A DNA stretch of 64,000 bases from Prorocentrum cordatum (GCA_963575745.1 CAUYUJ010003920.1:1-64000), one strand, 5' to 3'. Shown: positions 21,839 through 30,379, numbered from the stretch's first letter. The notes: generated from the sequence alone by a model not told the origin. Made by a program: numbers and translations.

Positions 21839-24385
21839 ATGGAGGTCAAGATTGACGAGGGCTCAAAGGGCCCCCGTGGAGGCGGTCGTTCAAAGGGCGG
21901 CTGCCCGGAGAGAGACGCGGCGGAGGAGGACGGCGGGAGCTCAAAGGGCGAACGCCAAGGCGAGGACGAGTTGCAGGTGGAGACCGACGGCGAGCCGACC
22001 ATGATCGCGCGTGGTGGCGACGAGAAACGGGGCGGCAAGCGGGGCGGCAAGCGAAGTGGCTGGAAGCGCAACAAAACGCGCAAGCGTGAGGCGCGTGAGG
22101 CTGCCGCTCGTGGAGGAGGCGGACCTGGCGGAGGTGGTGATGATGACGGCGACGGGGATGAGAGCCCCGAAGAGGAGGAGGAGGAGGAGGAGGAGGAGGA
22201 GGAGGAGGAGGAGGAGGAGGAGGAGAACCGCCGCCAGAAGAAGGCGAGGGAAGCTGAGGACGAGGCATCACGAGCAAGCCCGGCGCGGGTCTTCGCCCCG
22301 CAGCAGGGCGACCAGTGGGTGCTGCTCAAGGGGGGCCCGTTCGAGGCAGGAGAGGTGAGGCTGAGGGTCTCGGGTGCGCTGTCCGGAGGCTTCTTCGACG
22401 CAGATCAGCTATACCTTTTCGAGTACACGGAGGACGAGGACACAGCAGGCGCGCATGGCCCGCCTCTCGACGACGAGGAGGCGGCACGCCCAGGCGAGAA
22501 GTTGCTGCTGTGGGCCACGTTGAAGCCGCCGAAGGAGTGGACCAGCTGGAGCCCACGGTGGAATCGAGATCAGCAGCCGGCACCCGGCGCCACCGCCCGG
22601 GCAGGTCAGCGGAGGGTCACGGCCAGGATTGCTGACCGGGCTTCGGCCGCGGCAGCGGCAGCGGGGCCAGGCGGGGCTGCGGCGAGCTCAGCAGCCAGCA
22701 GCAGCCGCATGCCAGCGCCAACATTCAGCGAGGTGGCTGCAGCAGCAGGCGGCGCGCGGGCAAGCTCAGTCCCCCCGTCCAGCGGGGGCACCTCGAGGAG
22801 CTCAGGTGCCCTGAGACGGGTGGAGGAGCAGCTCGCCGAGGCCCAGGGGCACCACGCTCGCGCAGCGAGTGAGGGCGGCGACCAGGAGCGGAGCGCCGCG
22901 CGTGCAGTCGGGCAGCTGGAGATCAGGCGCAACGAGGTCCAGGCCCGCCGCGCCGCCCGGCTCGAGCGCGAGGCGCGCAGGAAGGAGCGCGAGGACCAGA
23001 GGGCCGCCAGTGCCCCCCCGGGGCCTCTGAGCCAGCAAGAGCCCCCAGAGGCCCCCCCTCCACCGGAGGCGGAGGAAGACCCAGGGGCCACCTCCGACGA
23101 GGCAGGACGCAGGGCCGCCGAGGCGCACCCGGGCGTAGCCTGTCGCGGGGGAGTCCACAAGTGCAATGCCGCTCGGCGCTTCGTCAGGACCTTCAACGAC
23201 GCGCGGAGGGGCGGCAAGAGTTGCGACCTCCAGCACGCGGACATCTTGTACCTGAACGGGATCGGGCAGATCAGCGACGTGCTAATGCGAGAATACCCTG
23301 GGGCCGACCCGACGGACCCGTCGCTGGCGCCGGAGCCTCGCCAGCTCGGCGAGATCCTGGCGCGCTACGTGGAGGAGCACGAGACACTGAAGAGCCTCGG
23401 CATCCCGCGAGACGAGCATGCCGGGGGAGGGGTCCTGGACCCCATCTACGTCGAGACCGAGGAGACCTACATCGAGGAGTACGAGGGCCAGGGCGTTCCC
23501 AGCGCCCGCAGCCGCAGCCGCAGGAGAGGTGGGGGGGCGAACCCCCACGAGAGAGCGAGGTCCTCCGGAGAGGTGCACGGTGGCTCAGAGTCGTCCGCGT
23601 CTGAGACGATGGCCCCCGCCGCCCGAGGTAGACTGCGAGCGAGGTCGCCGCCGGACGAGGGCCGCGGGCGCAGCTCCGCCCCTGACCCAAGGGGCCCCGG
23701 GCGCAGATGCGGAGGCCCCGAGATGCCGCCGGCGGATGTCCGCCAGGGCGTGCACCACGAGAGCAGAGCGGAGGCACGCCAGAGCGGGCGCCAAGCAGCG
23801 CCGCCGGCGGCCTCCCACCCTGGAGCCCCTGAGGCCAAGGAGTACTTGGCCTGGTGCCTGGAGCATGCCGAGTTCGCCCCGGAGCTGGTGAAGGAGGTGA
23901 CGAACCCGGGGGACCGCCTGCTCCTCGCCGCGGGGAGCGTGGAGACCGCCGCGGCGCGGCTCCGCGAGGAGCGGGAGCGCGTCCTCGGGAATCCTCTCGG
24001 AGGGGTGCTCGACTCCGAGTTCGGCGCAGCCCTGGAGGAGGACCACCGGCAGTACCTCCAGGAGATGGCGAGCAAGGGTGTCCCCGTACGGAGGCAGCAG
24101 CCCAGGCGGCGCACCGTGGCTAAGCCCCACGCCTCAGCGAGGGACCACGCCCTGGAGATTTACGCTAAAGCCTGGAAGGATACCTCCTATGGCGCCGTGC
24201 TCTGGGCCACCCCGGAGGCCGAAGAGGCCTTGTCCGCCTCGGAGCTCATCGAGAGCCCGTCGGGGCGGGTGCCTAAGATGCTGCCCGACCGCGCGGTGAG
24301 CAGCGAGGGGCGCCCCATGCACGATATGCGGGTCGCCAACGGGGACATCGCCCAAGGAGCTGCATCCACCGGCGCTTCAGCCTAA
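21839..24385 (+). CDS. RT N-terminal extension and fingers of the DIRS-like element
   Basis: Acidic and basic linkers, a (GAG)n-coded poly-Glu run (22171-22225), a small domain of unknown type (PQQGDQWVLLKGGPFEAGEV to LLLWATLKPPKEWTSW), a long coiled coil (RRVEEQLAEAQGHHARAASE to ARRKEREDQRAA), a CRGGVHKCNAARRF segment and, at 24040-24340, the N-terminal part of a DIRS-type RT (EMASKGVPVRRQQ, LEIYAKAWKDTSYGAVLW, ESPSGRVPKMLPDRAVSSEG, RPMHDMRVAN). The RPxHDxRxxN motif is typical of this RT group. The frame is lost just after it, at about 24340, where RT continues in the next frame (SPKELHPPALQPKHEALV). The remainder to 24385 is out-of-frame translation. Confidence 0.65.
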   Translation: MEVKIDEGSKGPRGGGRSKGGCPERDAAEEDGGSSKGERQGEDELQVETDGEPTMIARGGDEKRGGKRGGKRSGWKRNKTRKREAREAAARGGGGPGGGGDDDGDGDESPEEEEEEEEEEEEEEEEEEENRRQKKAREAEDEASRASPARVFAPQQGDQWVLLKGGPFEAGEVRLRVSGALSGGFFDADQLYLFEYTEDEDTAGAHGPPLDDEEAARPGEKLLLWATLKPPKEWTSWSPRWNRDQQPAPGATARAGQRRVTARIADRASAAAAAAGPGGAAASSAASSSRMPAPTFSEVAAAAGGARASSVPPSSGGTSRSSGALRRVEEQLAEAQGHHARAASEGGDQERSAARAVGQLEIRRNEVQARRAARLEREARRKEREDQRAASAPPGPLSQQEPPEAPPPPEAEEDPGATSDEAGRRAAEAHPGVACRGGVHKCNAARRFVRTFNDARRGGKSCDLQHADILYLNGIGQISDVLMREYPGADPTDPSLAPEPRQLGEILARYVEEHETLKSLGIPRDEHAGGGVLDPIYVETEETYIEEYEGQGVPSARSRSRRRGGGANPHERARSSGEVHGGSESSASETMAPAARGRLRARSPPDEGRGRSSAPDPRGPGRRCGGPEMPPADVRQGVHHESRAEARQSGRQAAPPAASHPGAPEAKEYLAWCLEHAEFAPELVKEVTNPGDRLLLAAGSVETAAARLREERERVLGNPLGGVLDSEFGAALEEDHRQYLQEMASKGVPVRRQQPRRRTVAKPHASARDHALEIYAKAWKDTSYGAVLWATPEAEEALSASELIESPSGRVPKMLPDRAVSSEGRPMHDMRVANGDIAQGAASTGASA

Positions 24386-25559
24386 GCACGAAGCTCTCGT
24401 GCGCCTATCTCTCTGGTGGTCCGCGCGCCACCCAGGTGTGCCGCAGGTGATAGCCAAGAGGGGCATTTCGAGGGCCTTCAAGTGGCACTGGGTGCGCGAC
24501 GAGGACGTGGCCGAGTTCGGCACCTCCCTCCCGGGCGAGGCAGTGGGCCTGGCCACGCGCGTGATGGTCTTCGGGTGGTCGGGGTCCCCTGGCGAGTACA
24601 TGGCGTTCGCCTGGAGCGCCAAGTGGGTCCGCGAGCGGCGCCGCCCGCCGAACCCCGAAGTCAACGACACAGTGCGCTGGTCGCCCAAGTGGCTGATGGA
24701 CGACGGCGTCTTGGTCGAGCCGCTGGTCGGTCTCAGGCCCTGGCTCAGCGCAGCCGACTGCGACGCGAGCATGAGGCGCGTCTGGGGCGACGACGCGATC
24801 AACGTTGACAAGATGGCGGAGGAGGGCACTTTCCAGGCAGAACAGCTGGTCTGGGGCCTCTACCTGGACGTGGACAAGCAGCGCTCGAGGCTTCCAGAGC
24901 CCAAGTGCGTGAAAGCCGCCCACCTCCTGGCGATCGACGAGCTCCGCTACGGGTGCCGTCGGGCCCCCATCAAGGTCCTCCAGGAGCTGAGGGGCCCCGC
25001 CCAGTTCTGGGTGGCCACGCAGCCGGCTATCAAGCCCGAGCTGCCGGTCATCGATCGCCTCCTCGGTGGCGGACTCGGGGCGGCATGGGCAGAGCCCCGA
25101 GGGAGCGCCGAGGAGATCGCCCTTGCCTGGGACGAGTGGGACCAGACCCTCGAGCTGCTGCGGGTGCTCTTTGACGCACCCGAGGCCTGGGCGCCCACCT
25201 TCGAAGCGAGCTTCATTTCCTGTCTAGGGCCGCGCGAGCGCCTGGCACTCCCAGGAGCCGCCGCCCGGACAAAATGGACTGGAGGCGACGCCACCACGAC
25301 AACCATTGGCAGCATCGACTGGGGGCGTGCGGTGGCCAGCAGCAAAGCAGTGCCACCCCGCTACATGGCCGTGGATGCCGCCCCGCTCTTCCGCCAGCTG
25401 GAGGACGTGCTGAGCCACCCGGGGGCCGAGAAGGACTGGGCTATAGCCATCGTTGAGCTGCTCGCGTTCGTGGCCCTGGCCGCCGCAAGGGGTGGCGAGT
25501 GGCAGGGCGAGCTGGTCTTCTACGTTACCGATAACATGAATGTGCGGTCGTGGATTTCC
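24342..25559 (+). CDS. DIRS-type reverse transcriptase palm and RNase H, motif A Asp replaced
   Basis: Continues the RT domain in a shifted frame: PKELHPPALQPKHEALVRLS, then RGISRAFKWHWV, MVFGWSGSPGEYMAFAW (a conserved block of DIRS-type RT), WLMDDGVLVEPLVG with the catalytic Asp pair at 24699-24704, LVWGLYLDVDKQRSRLPEPK, and an RNase H-like MAVDAAPLFRQL, VELLAFVALAAARG, VFYVTDNMNVRSWIS. Motif A normally reads KRDxxRAF in this family, but here codon 24462-24464 is GGC (Gly) where Asp is expected, one transition from GAC. TAG at 25560-25562 then interrupts the RNase H, and the same frame continues beyond it. Both suggest a non-functional enzyme. Confidence 0.75.
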
Positions 25560-25562
25560 TAG

Positions 25563-27185
25563 AGGCGGCCCAAGCACCCGCTCGCGAGGCACCTCATTCG
25601 CCTCGCTCAGCGCCTAGAGGCTTGCCACGGGTTCAGCACGACCGCACTGTACATCCGCACTTACCACAACGACATCGCGGAGTGGCTGTCGCGGGAGGAA
25701 GCCAAGAAGGTCCATTCCGAGCTCCTACGCAAGGGGTGGACCCGCATCGAGCCGCCCGAGGAGTGGGGGAAGATGTTGGCCGAGGCGAAGGAGCACCTCC
25801 TGCGATTGCCTGGGGAGGAAGGGCCCATTGCGGAGTCAGCGCTCCGCCATCGGGCGCTGACGACTCCGGCAGCAGTACCGCGCAGCCTCGCCTTCAAAGG
25901 GCGCCGGGGACTGGAGCTTGGGAGCCCACTGGGGACGTGCGGGCGCGCCTGGGAGCAGCTAGGTGGTGAGCTGACGACGGGCAGCCCAACGGAGGTGGAC
26001 TGGATCATGCGCACGCTGTCCCTGGACCCGAAGGGCTTCGAAGTCGAGAAACTGGTGTCCGCAATCACCCGGGCGAGGCCGCAGATCGTCGTGGTCGACG
26101 CCCCTGGCAAGCTCGACCTGGCCCGCGTCGTCAGGGCGCTGCGCAAGCTGGGATACCGCACGTACGACCTGGAGGTCGTCTGCACCCACTACGGCGACAT
26201 GACGGCCCGAGCTCGGAGCTTGCTCGTGGCGGGCCGGGGGCCAGCAGGCGCTAGCCTGGCGGGCGTGCGTATGCCGCCGGCGCGCCGCTGTCCCCACGGG
26301 GCGAAGCACGCGCTGAAGGACAAGCTCAGCGAAGGCGATCACCACTGGCTCGACGACGAGGGGAACGTCACCTGGGACCCGGCAGCTCGAGGAGGTTCCG
26401 ACCCCATGCTGCCCAAGGGCATCGGCCACATCAAGCTCGCTGGCACGAAGCACCTGGTCTGCTCAATCGACGGCCCTGGCGCGGTTCGCTGGCCCACAGA
26501 GGGCCCGGGCGGACCGGGGGGAACGTTGGTCCACGTCCCAGGGAGCAGCGGCGGGCGCATCAGGGCGCCGTCGCCTGAGGAGGTCTGGATCGTGCAGGGG
26601 GGCGACGAAGCAGCTTGGGTGCACCAGGGCGACACTGAGGCCACCTTGATGCGAGAAGCAGCGAGGGCCTTGCCACCCGAGATGGCGAGAGCCGTCCTGG
26701 GCGCCACTGCGGACGCGCTGTTGCAGACCACCCAGCGGGCGGGCGGCTGGCGTGACCCCGCGGAGTCGGCCGCCTGGGAGACGACCCGGCGGTGGCTCAG
26801 GGCTTGGGCACGGGGCGAGCTCCGGGCGAAGGCCGAAGCCACCGAGGACGACCAGCACGCAGGGGTGCTGAGCGACGACACCCACAAGGCGAGGCGCAAG
26901 AGCCAAGGCGTCCGCTTCGAGGCAATCGAGGAGGACCTCGTGCGGGGCCCCGAGCCCCCTCCTGATGCCATGGAGGTGGACCTGAACGCAGCCGTCAGCA
27001 CACCCAAGAAGCGGCGGAAGCGGAGCCCCAACCGGGGCAAGAAGGTGGAGACCCAGGGGTTGGTCAAGCCGGTCGCGCTGGGCCGAGCTCGGGCCGCCAT
27101 CGCCCTGCCGGACCACCCGACCCTGGGAGGGGAGGACTACGGCGGGTGGATCGAGGAGTCGAGGAGCAGAAGCGCGAGGCGCTGA
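25563..27185 (+). CDS. RNase H end and linker, same frame after the TAG
   Basis: Immediately after the stop the frame reads RRPKHPLARHLIRLAQRLEA and YIRTYHNDIAEWLSREEAKK, the usual end of DIRS RNase H, so 25560 is a nonsense mutation (AAG to TAG is the simplest) and not a gene end. The next ~330 codons carry VDWIMRTLSLDPKGFEVEKL and IVVVDAPGKLDLARVVRALR (Rossmann-like strands), a Cys/His-poor central part and a C-terminal nuclear-localisation-like KKRRKRSPNRGKK near 27007-27045. It overlaps the start of the recombinase frame by 40 bases. The function of the linker is unknown. Confidence 0.6.
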   Translation, partial: RRPKHPLARHLIRLAQRLEACHGFSTTALYIRTYHNDIAEWLSREEAKKVHSELLRKGWTRIEPPEEWGKMLAEAKEHLLRLPGEEGPIAESALRHRALTTPAAVPRSLAFKGRRGLELGSPLGTCGRAWEQLGGELTTGSPTEVDWIMRTLSLDPKGFEVEKLVSAITRARPQIVVVDAPGKLDLARVVRALRKLGYRTYDLEVVCTHYGDMTARARSLLVAGRGPAGASLAGVRMPPARRCPHGAKHALKDKLSEGDHHWLDDEGNVTWDPAARGGSDPMLPKGIGHIKLAGTKHLVCSIDGPGAVRWPTEGPGGPGGTLVHVPGSSGGRIRAPSPEEVWIVQGGDEAAWVHQGDTEATLMREAARALPPEMARAVLGATADALLQTTQRAGGWRDPAESAAWETTRRWLRAWARGELRAKAEATEDDQHAGVLSDDTHKARRKSQGVRFEAIEEDLVRGPEPPPDAMEVDLNAAVSTPKKRRKRSPNRGKKVETQGLVKPVALGRARAAIALPDHPTLGGEDYGGWIEESRSRSARR

Positions 27186-28273
27186 TGCTACGGCTGTCCG
27201 AGGGGACCCGCGCCGGCTACGAGACCGGCTGGCGACAGTGGCAGGGCTTCAGGGCAGCCCAGGGAGAGTCGCCCTGGCTAGAGGGACGCGATCGCGAGGA
27301 ACGCCACGCCAACGAGGCACTGCTGGGCGTCGTCGTCGTGCTGGCGAAGGTGCTGAAGCGCGCGGAAGGCACGATCAAACAGAAGTTGTTCGCGGTGCGC
27401 TTCGCCCACCTCGTGGTCGGATACCCAGACCCTCTACTCCACCGATGCCGCCTCTGGTCCACGCTCGCCGGCCTCCGGAGAGGCCAAGGGCCGAGCGGGC
27501 GGAAGCGGCCCGTGACACCGCGCATGCTCCTGTGGCTCCAAGGCTTCTTGAGGGACCAGACGGACCTCCCCGAGACGGACACCGCGGTCTTGTGGGCCGC
27601 CGTGGCGGTGGCCTTCTTCTTCATGTTGAGGGCGTCAGAGTACCTGATCCAGCCTGGGAAGACATGGAGCCGAGAGCGCGTCGTGCGCGGCGTGGACATC
27701 GCGGGCCGCGACGGCAACAACCAGCCCTGCACCTTCAAGGACGCGGTTGAGGTGGTGCTCCACATCACCTCTTCGAAGACGGACCAGTACAATGTGGGGT
27801 GCGTAAGGAATCAGTATCAGACAGGCACGTCGCTGTGCCCTGTGGCTGCCCTCCGCCAGCTGGAGCAGCACTACCCGCAGAGGCTGCGAGGGTGTGAGGA
27901 GGAGCTCCCGCTCTTCCGCTGGGCGAGCGGGGCACCCATCCGCCGCGAGGAGGTGCAACACTACCTGACGATCGCGGGGCTGGCCGCCGGGCTGAGGAAG
28001 GAGGAGATCGGCTCGCACAGCCTCCGCATCGGAGGCGCGACGGCGATGTGCCACGCCGTGGACGACCTGCAGCGCGTCAAGCGCTTCGGGCGCTGGGCCT
28101 CCGACAGCTTCCAAAGGCACCTGTGGGAGAGCCATGAGCCCATGCGCGGCATCTCGACCGACATGGCGACGGACACGTCCGAGCTCACGGCGCCGCCGGC
28201 CCACGCGGCCGAAGGCGAGCGCCGCCGGGCAAGAGCCCGACCCCGCTGTGGCCCAGAGCGGCGCTGGCCGTGA
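27146..28273 (+). CDS. Tyrosine recombinase of the DIRS-like element, catalytic Tyr replaced by His
   Basis: 375 codons, normal length for this family. The N-terminal helical core-binding region has SEGTRAGYETGWRQWQGF and LLGVVVVLAKVLKRAEGTIK. The catalytic domain shows Arg I in FFFMLRASEYLI, the beta-hairpin Lys in ITSSKTDQYNV, the HxxR box in HSLRIGGATAM and the H/W position in KRFGRWASDSFQRHLWES. In relatives that last block carries the nucleophile as RY/YL before the LWE; here the codon at 28118-28120 is CAC (His), one transition from TAC. The enzyme should insert the circular cDNA by strand exchange through a 3'-phosphotyrosine link, so this copy is probably inactive. The frame is otherwise intact, with a 40-base overlap upstream and a GTGA overlap with the next frame. 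Confidence 0.85.
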   Translation: MDRGVEEQKREALMLRLSEGTRAGYETGWRQWQGFRAAQGESPWLEGRDREERHANEALLGVVVVLAKVLKRAEGTIKQKLFAVRFAHLVVGYPDPLLHRCRLWSTLAGLRRGQGPSGRKRPVTPRMLLWLQGFLRDQTDLPETDTAVLWAAVAVAFFFMLRASEYLIQPGKTWSRERVVRGVDIAGRDGNNQPCTFKDAVEVVLHITSSKTDQYNVGCVRNQYQTGTSLCPVAALRQLEQHYPQRLRGCEEELPLFRWASGAPIRREEVQHYLTIAGLAAGLRKEEIGSHSLRIGGATAMCHAVDDLQRVKRFGRWASDSFQRHLWESHEPMRGISTDMATDTSELTAPPAHAAEGERRRARARPRCGPERRWP

Positions 28274-29019
28274 CGACGCTCGCCGCCGCGGCTGGCGGCG
28301 CAGACGGCTACGTGATCATGGTCGACCCAGCGGAGAGCCAGAACCTGCTGATCTTCGCGCTCCCGGTCGGCTTGGGGGCGTGGGCGATGACAGCGGGGGT
28401 GCTGCTGGCAGCGGTGCTGCTAGGCGCTGCTTGGCAGCACAGGCAGCAGCGAAGGAGCGGATGGGCGGCCAGCGGGCGCGGCAGCAACCGCAGAGCCCGC
28501 AACCCCCGCGCAGGCATGCTGTGCGCAGCGCTGGTGGCGACGGCGCTCACAACGGCAGCTGGGGAGATGCAGAGCCAGGAAGTGGCAGCAGTCGACGGCA
28601 GGGCCCAGGGGGTCACGCTTCGCTGGGAGCCGCAGATGGGCACGGTGGCGATGGTCTTCCCGGTGGAGACGGCGCTGAAAGTGGTGGCCACGATCGCAGT
28701 GCTGCTTGCGGCGGGCATCGGGGTGCTCTGCTGCTGCTGCTGCAGGATGGCCAAGAAGAGCGAGAAGATGCCGGAGCCAGAAGCACAGCAGGCCACAGCG
28801 CAGCCGACGCCTAAGGCGCCCAAGCTTCCCAAGCAGCCGCAGAGGACGCACTGCGACGCAGGAGTAATGGGCCCGGCGCACTACAACGGCGTGAGGTACG
28901 TGCACGAGACCCAGGGCTTCCGCCGGGCCAACGAGGTGACGCGGGAAGTGGCCCCGTCAGGGCACCGCGGGTCGCCAGAATGGCCCCGGGGAGGAGAGCA
29001 GAGGCCGCATCGCGACTGA
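28231..29019 (+). CDS. Second predicted membrane protein of the DIRS-like element
   Basis: The frame overlaps the end of the recombinase gene. A hydrophobic N-terminus with Ala-x-Ala (WPRAALAVTTLAAAAGGADG) looks like a signal peptide. Two membrane segments follow, about 28342-28430 (LLIFALPVGLGAWAMTAGVL) and 28660-28745 (ALKVVATIAVLLAAGIGVLC), the second ending in five Cys and a basic stop-transfer (RMAKKSEK). Between them lies an Arg-rich loop with its own short hydrophobic stretch. The Pro/Lys-rich tail contains MGPAHYNGVRYVHETQGFRR. TGA is at 29017-29019. The start (28231, 28270 or by frameshift from the recombinase) is uncertain. I know no DIRS-group element with such a gene. Confidence 0.55.
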   Translation, partial: KSPTPLWPRAALAVTTLAAAAGGADGYVIMVDPAESQNLLIFALPVGLGAWAMTAGVLLAAVLLGAAWQHRQQRRSGWAASGRGSNRRARNPRAGMLCAALVATALTTAAGEMQSQEVAAVDGRAQGVTLRWEPQMGTVAMVFPVETALKVVATIAVLLAAGIGVLCCCCCRMAKKSEKMPEPEAQQATAQPTPKAPKLPKQPQRTHCDAGVMGPAHYNGVRYVHETQGFRRANEVTREVAPSGHRGSPEWPRGGEQRPHRD

Positions 29020-29060
29020 GGTGCGGGGCTGCCGCCGGCCAACGGCCGAGCGGGCAGCGG

Positions 29061-29544
29061 AGGACCGCCGCCGGCAACCGCCGTGCGGGCGGCCGCGCGG
29101 CGCCGGCTGAGTTCAGCCTGGCGCTCGCGATCATTTTTGCACTTGCGAACAAGCTGGGCGCGAGCAGCGGCCGCTGCTGCCCGTGGGCAGAGAGCCGCGC
29201 CAGCCTGGCGCCCGGCAGTGCCGTCATGGGGACTTCAGTGGCGGCTGCAAGGGGGCGCCGGCGGCTAGCCCAGCTAGGGCTGCCGCACAGGGCGCATGCG
29301 AGGAACCACCGCCGCCGGCGCCTGCCGCGCGAGCGGCCGCGCGATGCCGGCTGAGCTCAGCCTGGCCCTCGCGCTCAGCTTTGCGCTTGCGAGCAGCTGG
29401 GCGCGGTGCGGCGGCAGCTGGCGCCTGAGGGCAAGAGCGCCGCGCCGGCCCGGCAACCGGCAGCGCCGTCATGGTGGGCGGCGGTGGCGGCTACGAGGGG
29501 GCGCCGGCGGCCAGCCCAGCCAGGGCTGCCGCCTAGGGCGCACG
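29061..29544 (+). repeat. Two tandem copies of a ~240-bp repeat, 3' region of the element
   Basis: Unit 1 29061-29300 and unit 2 29301-29544 start with AGGA(A)CC...GCCGCCGGC and share GCGGCCGCGCG, CCGGCTGAG(C/T)TCAGCCTGG, CTTGCGA and GGGGGCGCCGGCGGC blocks. The start of a third copy is seen at 29545. It lies between the second membrane protein and repeat B1; no gene. Confidence 0.8.
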
Positions 29545-29721
29545 AAGAACCACCGCAGGCGCCGGCGGCGTGCCGCCCTGGGCCTGCGGGCCCACCTTGC
29601 TGGGCAGATTCGGCAGCGTGCCGCAGATGCCGGGACTGTTAAGTTCTACGCCGACAAGATCGGCGACTACGCGACCCATTACAGCCAGTCCGGCGTGGTG
29701 GCGCGCTCGCAGGAGGAGGGT

Positions 29722-29928
29722 GGCGGCGTGGCCCGCTACGCGCGGCCGAAGACGGGCGCCGGCGCGTGGAGCGACGGGCGCCGGCACAGAGGTGCAGCAC
29801 TGCCCCTTTGGCAAAAAGGTCGTCGTCATCATTTCTGAGGCCGCGTCCGCCCCTTGTTCCTCCCCTCTTGAGCCCTCGCCATCTAGGCTCAAGAGGTTTT
29901 AGTTACCAGTGCTGCTTGAGGGGATATC
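29722..29928 (+). repeat. Split direct repeat B1
   Basis: 207 bp from GGCGGCGTGGCCCGCTACG to GAGGGGATATC, repeated as B2 at 30175-30379 with a 2-base deletion and a handful of substitutions. It ends one base before A2. It contains an 11-bp perfect inverted repeat, CCTCTTGAGCC (29864-29874) and GGCTCAAGAGG (29886-29896). Confidence 0.93.
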
Positions 29929-29929
29929 T

Positions 29930-30091
29930 AGGATGTTTTGTAAAACTGATGGATCTCCCCGCTTCCAGAACTGGCGCGGGCTTCCACTTGCGGTTCCCTT
30001 GCCCCTGCCCTTGCCTCTTTGTTTGCCCTTTCTCGCTCCCTCTCTCTTCACCGCCGCTTGGCGGCTCGAGCCTTTTCAAAGGCCAAGCTGG
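29930..30091 (+). repeat. Split direct repeat A2
   Basis: Copy of A1 (4 differences in 162 bp). It directly follows B1 with a single T (29929) between them, the arrangement expected of the circle-junction template in PAT/Ngaro elements. Confidence 0.93.
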
Positions 30092-30174
30092 CCCACCCTG
30101 GGAGCCCCTCAGGGCTCCCTACCCGCCCTGTTCTGGACTTTTACAGTGCCGCCGAGGCGCTAGGGTGCCTCGGC

Positions 30175-30379
30175 GGCGGCGTGGCCCGCTACGCGTGGCC
30201 GAAGACGGGCGCCGGCGCGTGGAGCGCCGGGCGCCGGCACAGAGGTGCAGCACTGTCCCTTTGGCAAAAAGGTCGTCGTCATCATCTGAGGCCGCGTCCG
30301 TCCCTTGTTCCTCCCCTCTTGAGCCCTCGCCTACTAGGCTCAAGAGGTTTTAGTTTCCAGTGCTGCTTGAGGGGATATC
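30175..30379 (+). repeat. Split direct repeat B2 (right end)
   Basis: 205-bp copy of B1; the hairpin stem (30315-30325 and 30337-30347) is unchanged while its 11-base loop differs at three positions. The element ends at GATATC 30374-30379; 83 bases separate A2 from B2. Confidence 0.92.

Larger units (their letters stand above)
13882..30379 (+). mobile_element. Giant DIRS/Ngaro/PAT-type tyrosine-recombinase retroelement
   Basis: About 16.5 kb bounded by split direct repeats: A1 (13882-14043) at the left, and B1 (29722-29928), A2 (29930-30091), B2 (30175-30379) at the right. This A1-genes-B1A2B2 order is the known hallmark of PAT/Ngaro elements, which integrate with a tyrosine recombinase via a circle instead of LTRs and a DDE integrase. 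Inside, all on the plus strand: a membrane protein, Gag with a CCCH-like zinc finger, a linker domain, a methyltransferase-like PPC domain, RT-RNase H, tyrosine recombinase and a second membrane protein. Known DIRS-group elements are mostly 4-7 kb, so this is unusually long. There are about ten frame changes, one in-frame stop (25560) and two active-site substitutions, so the copy is decayed. A1/A2 differ at 4 of 162 positions. Confidence 0.87.
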
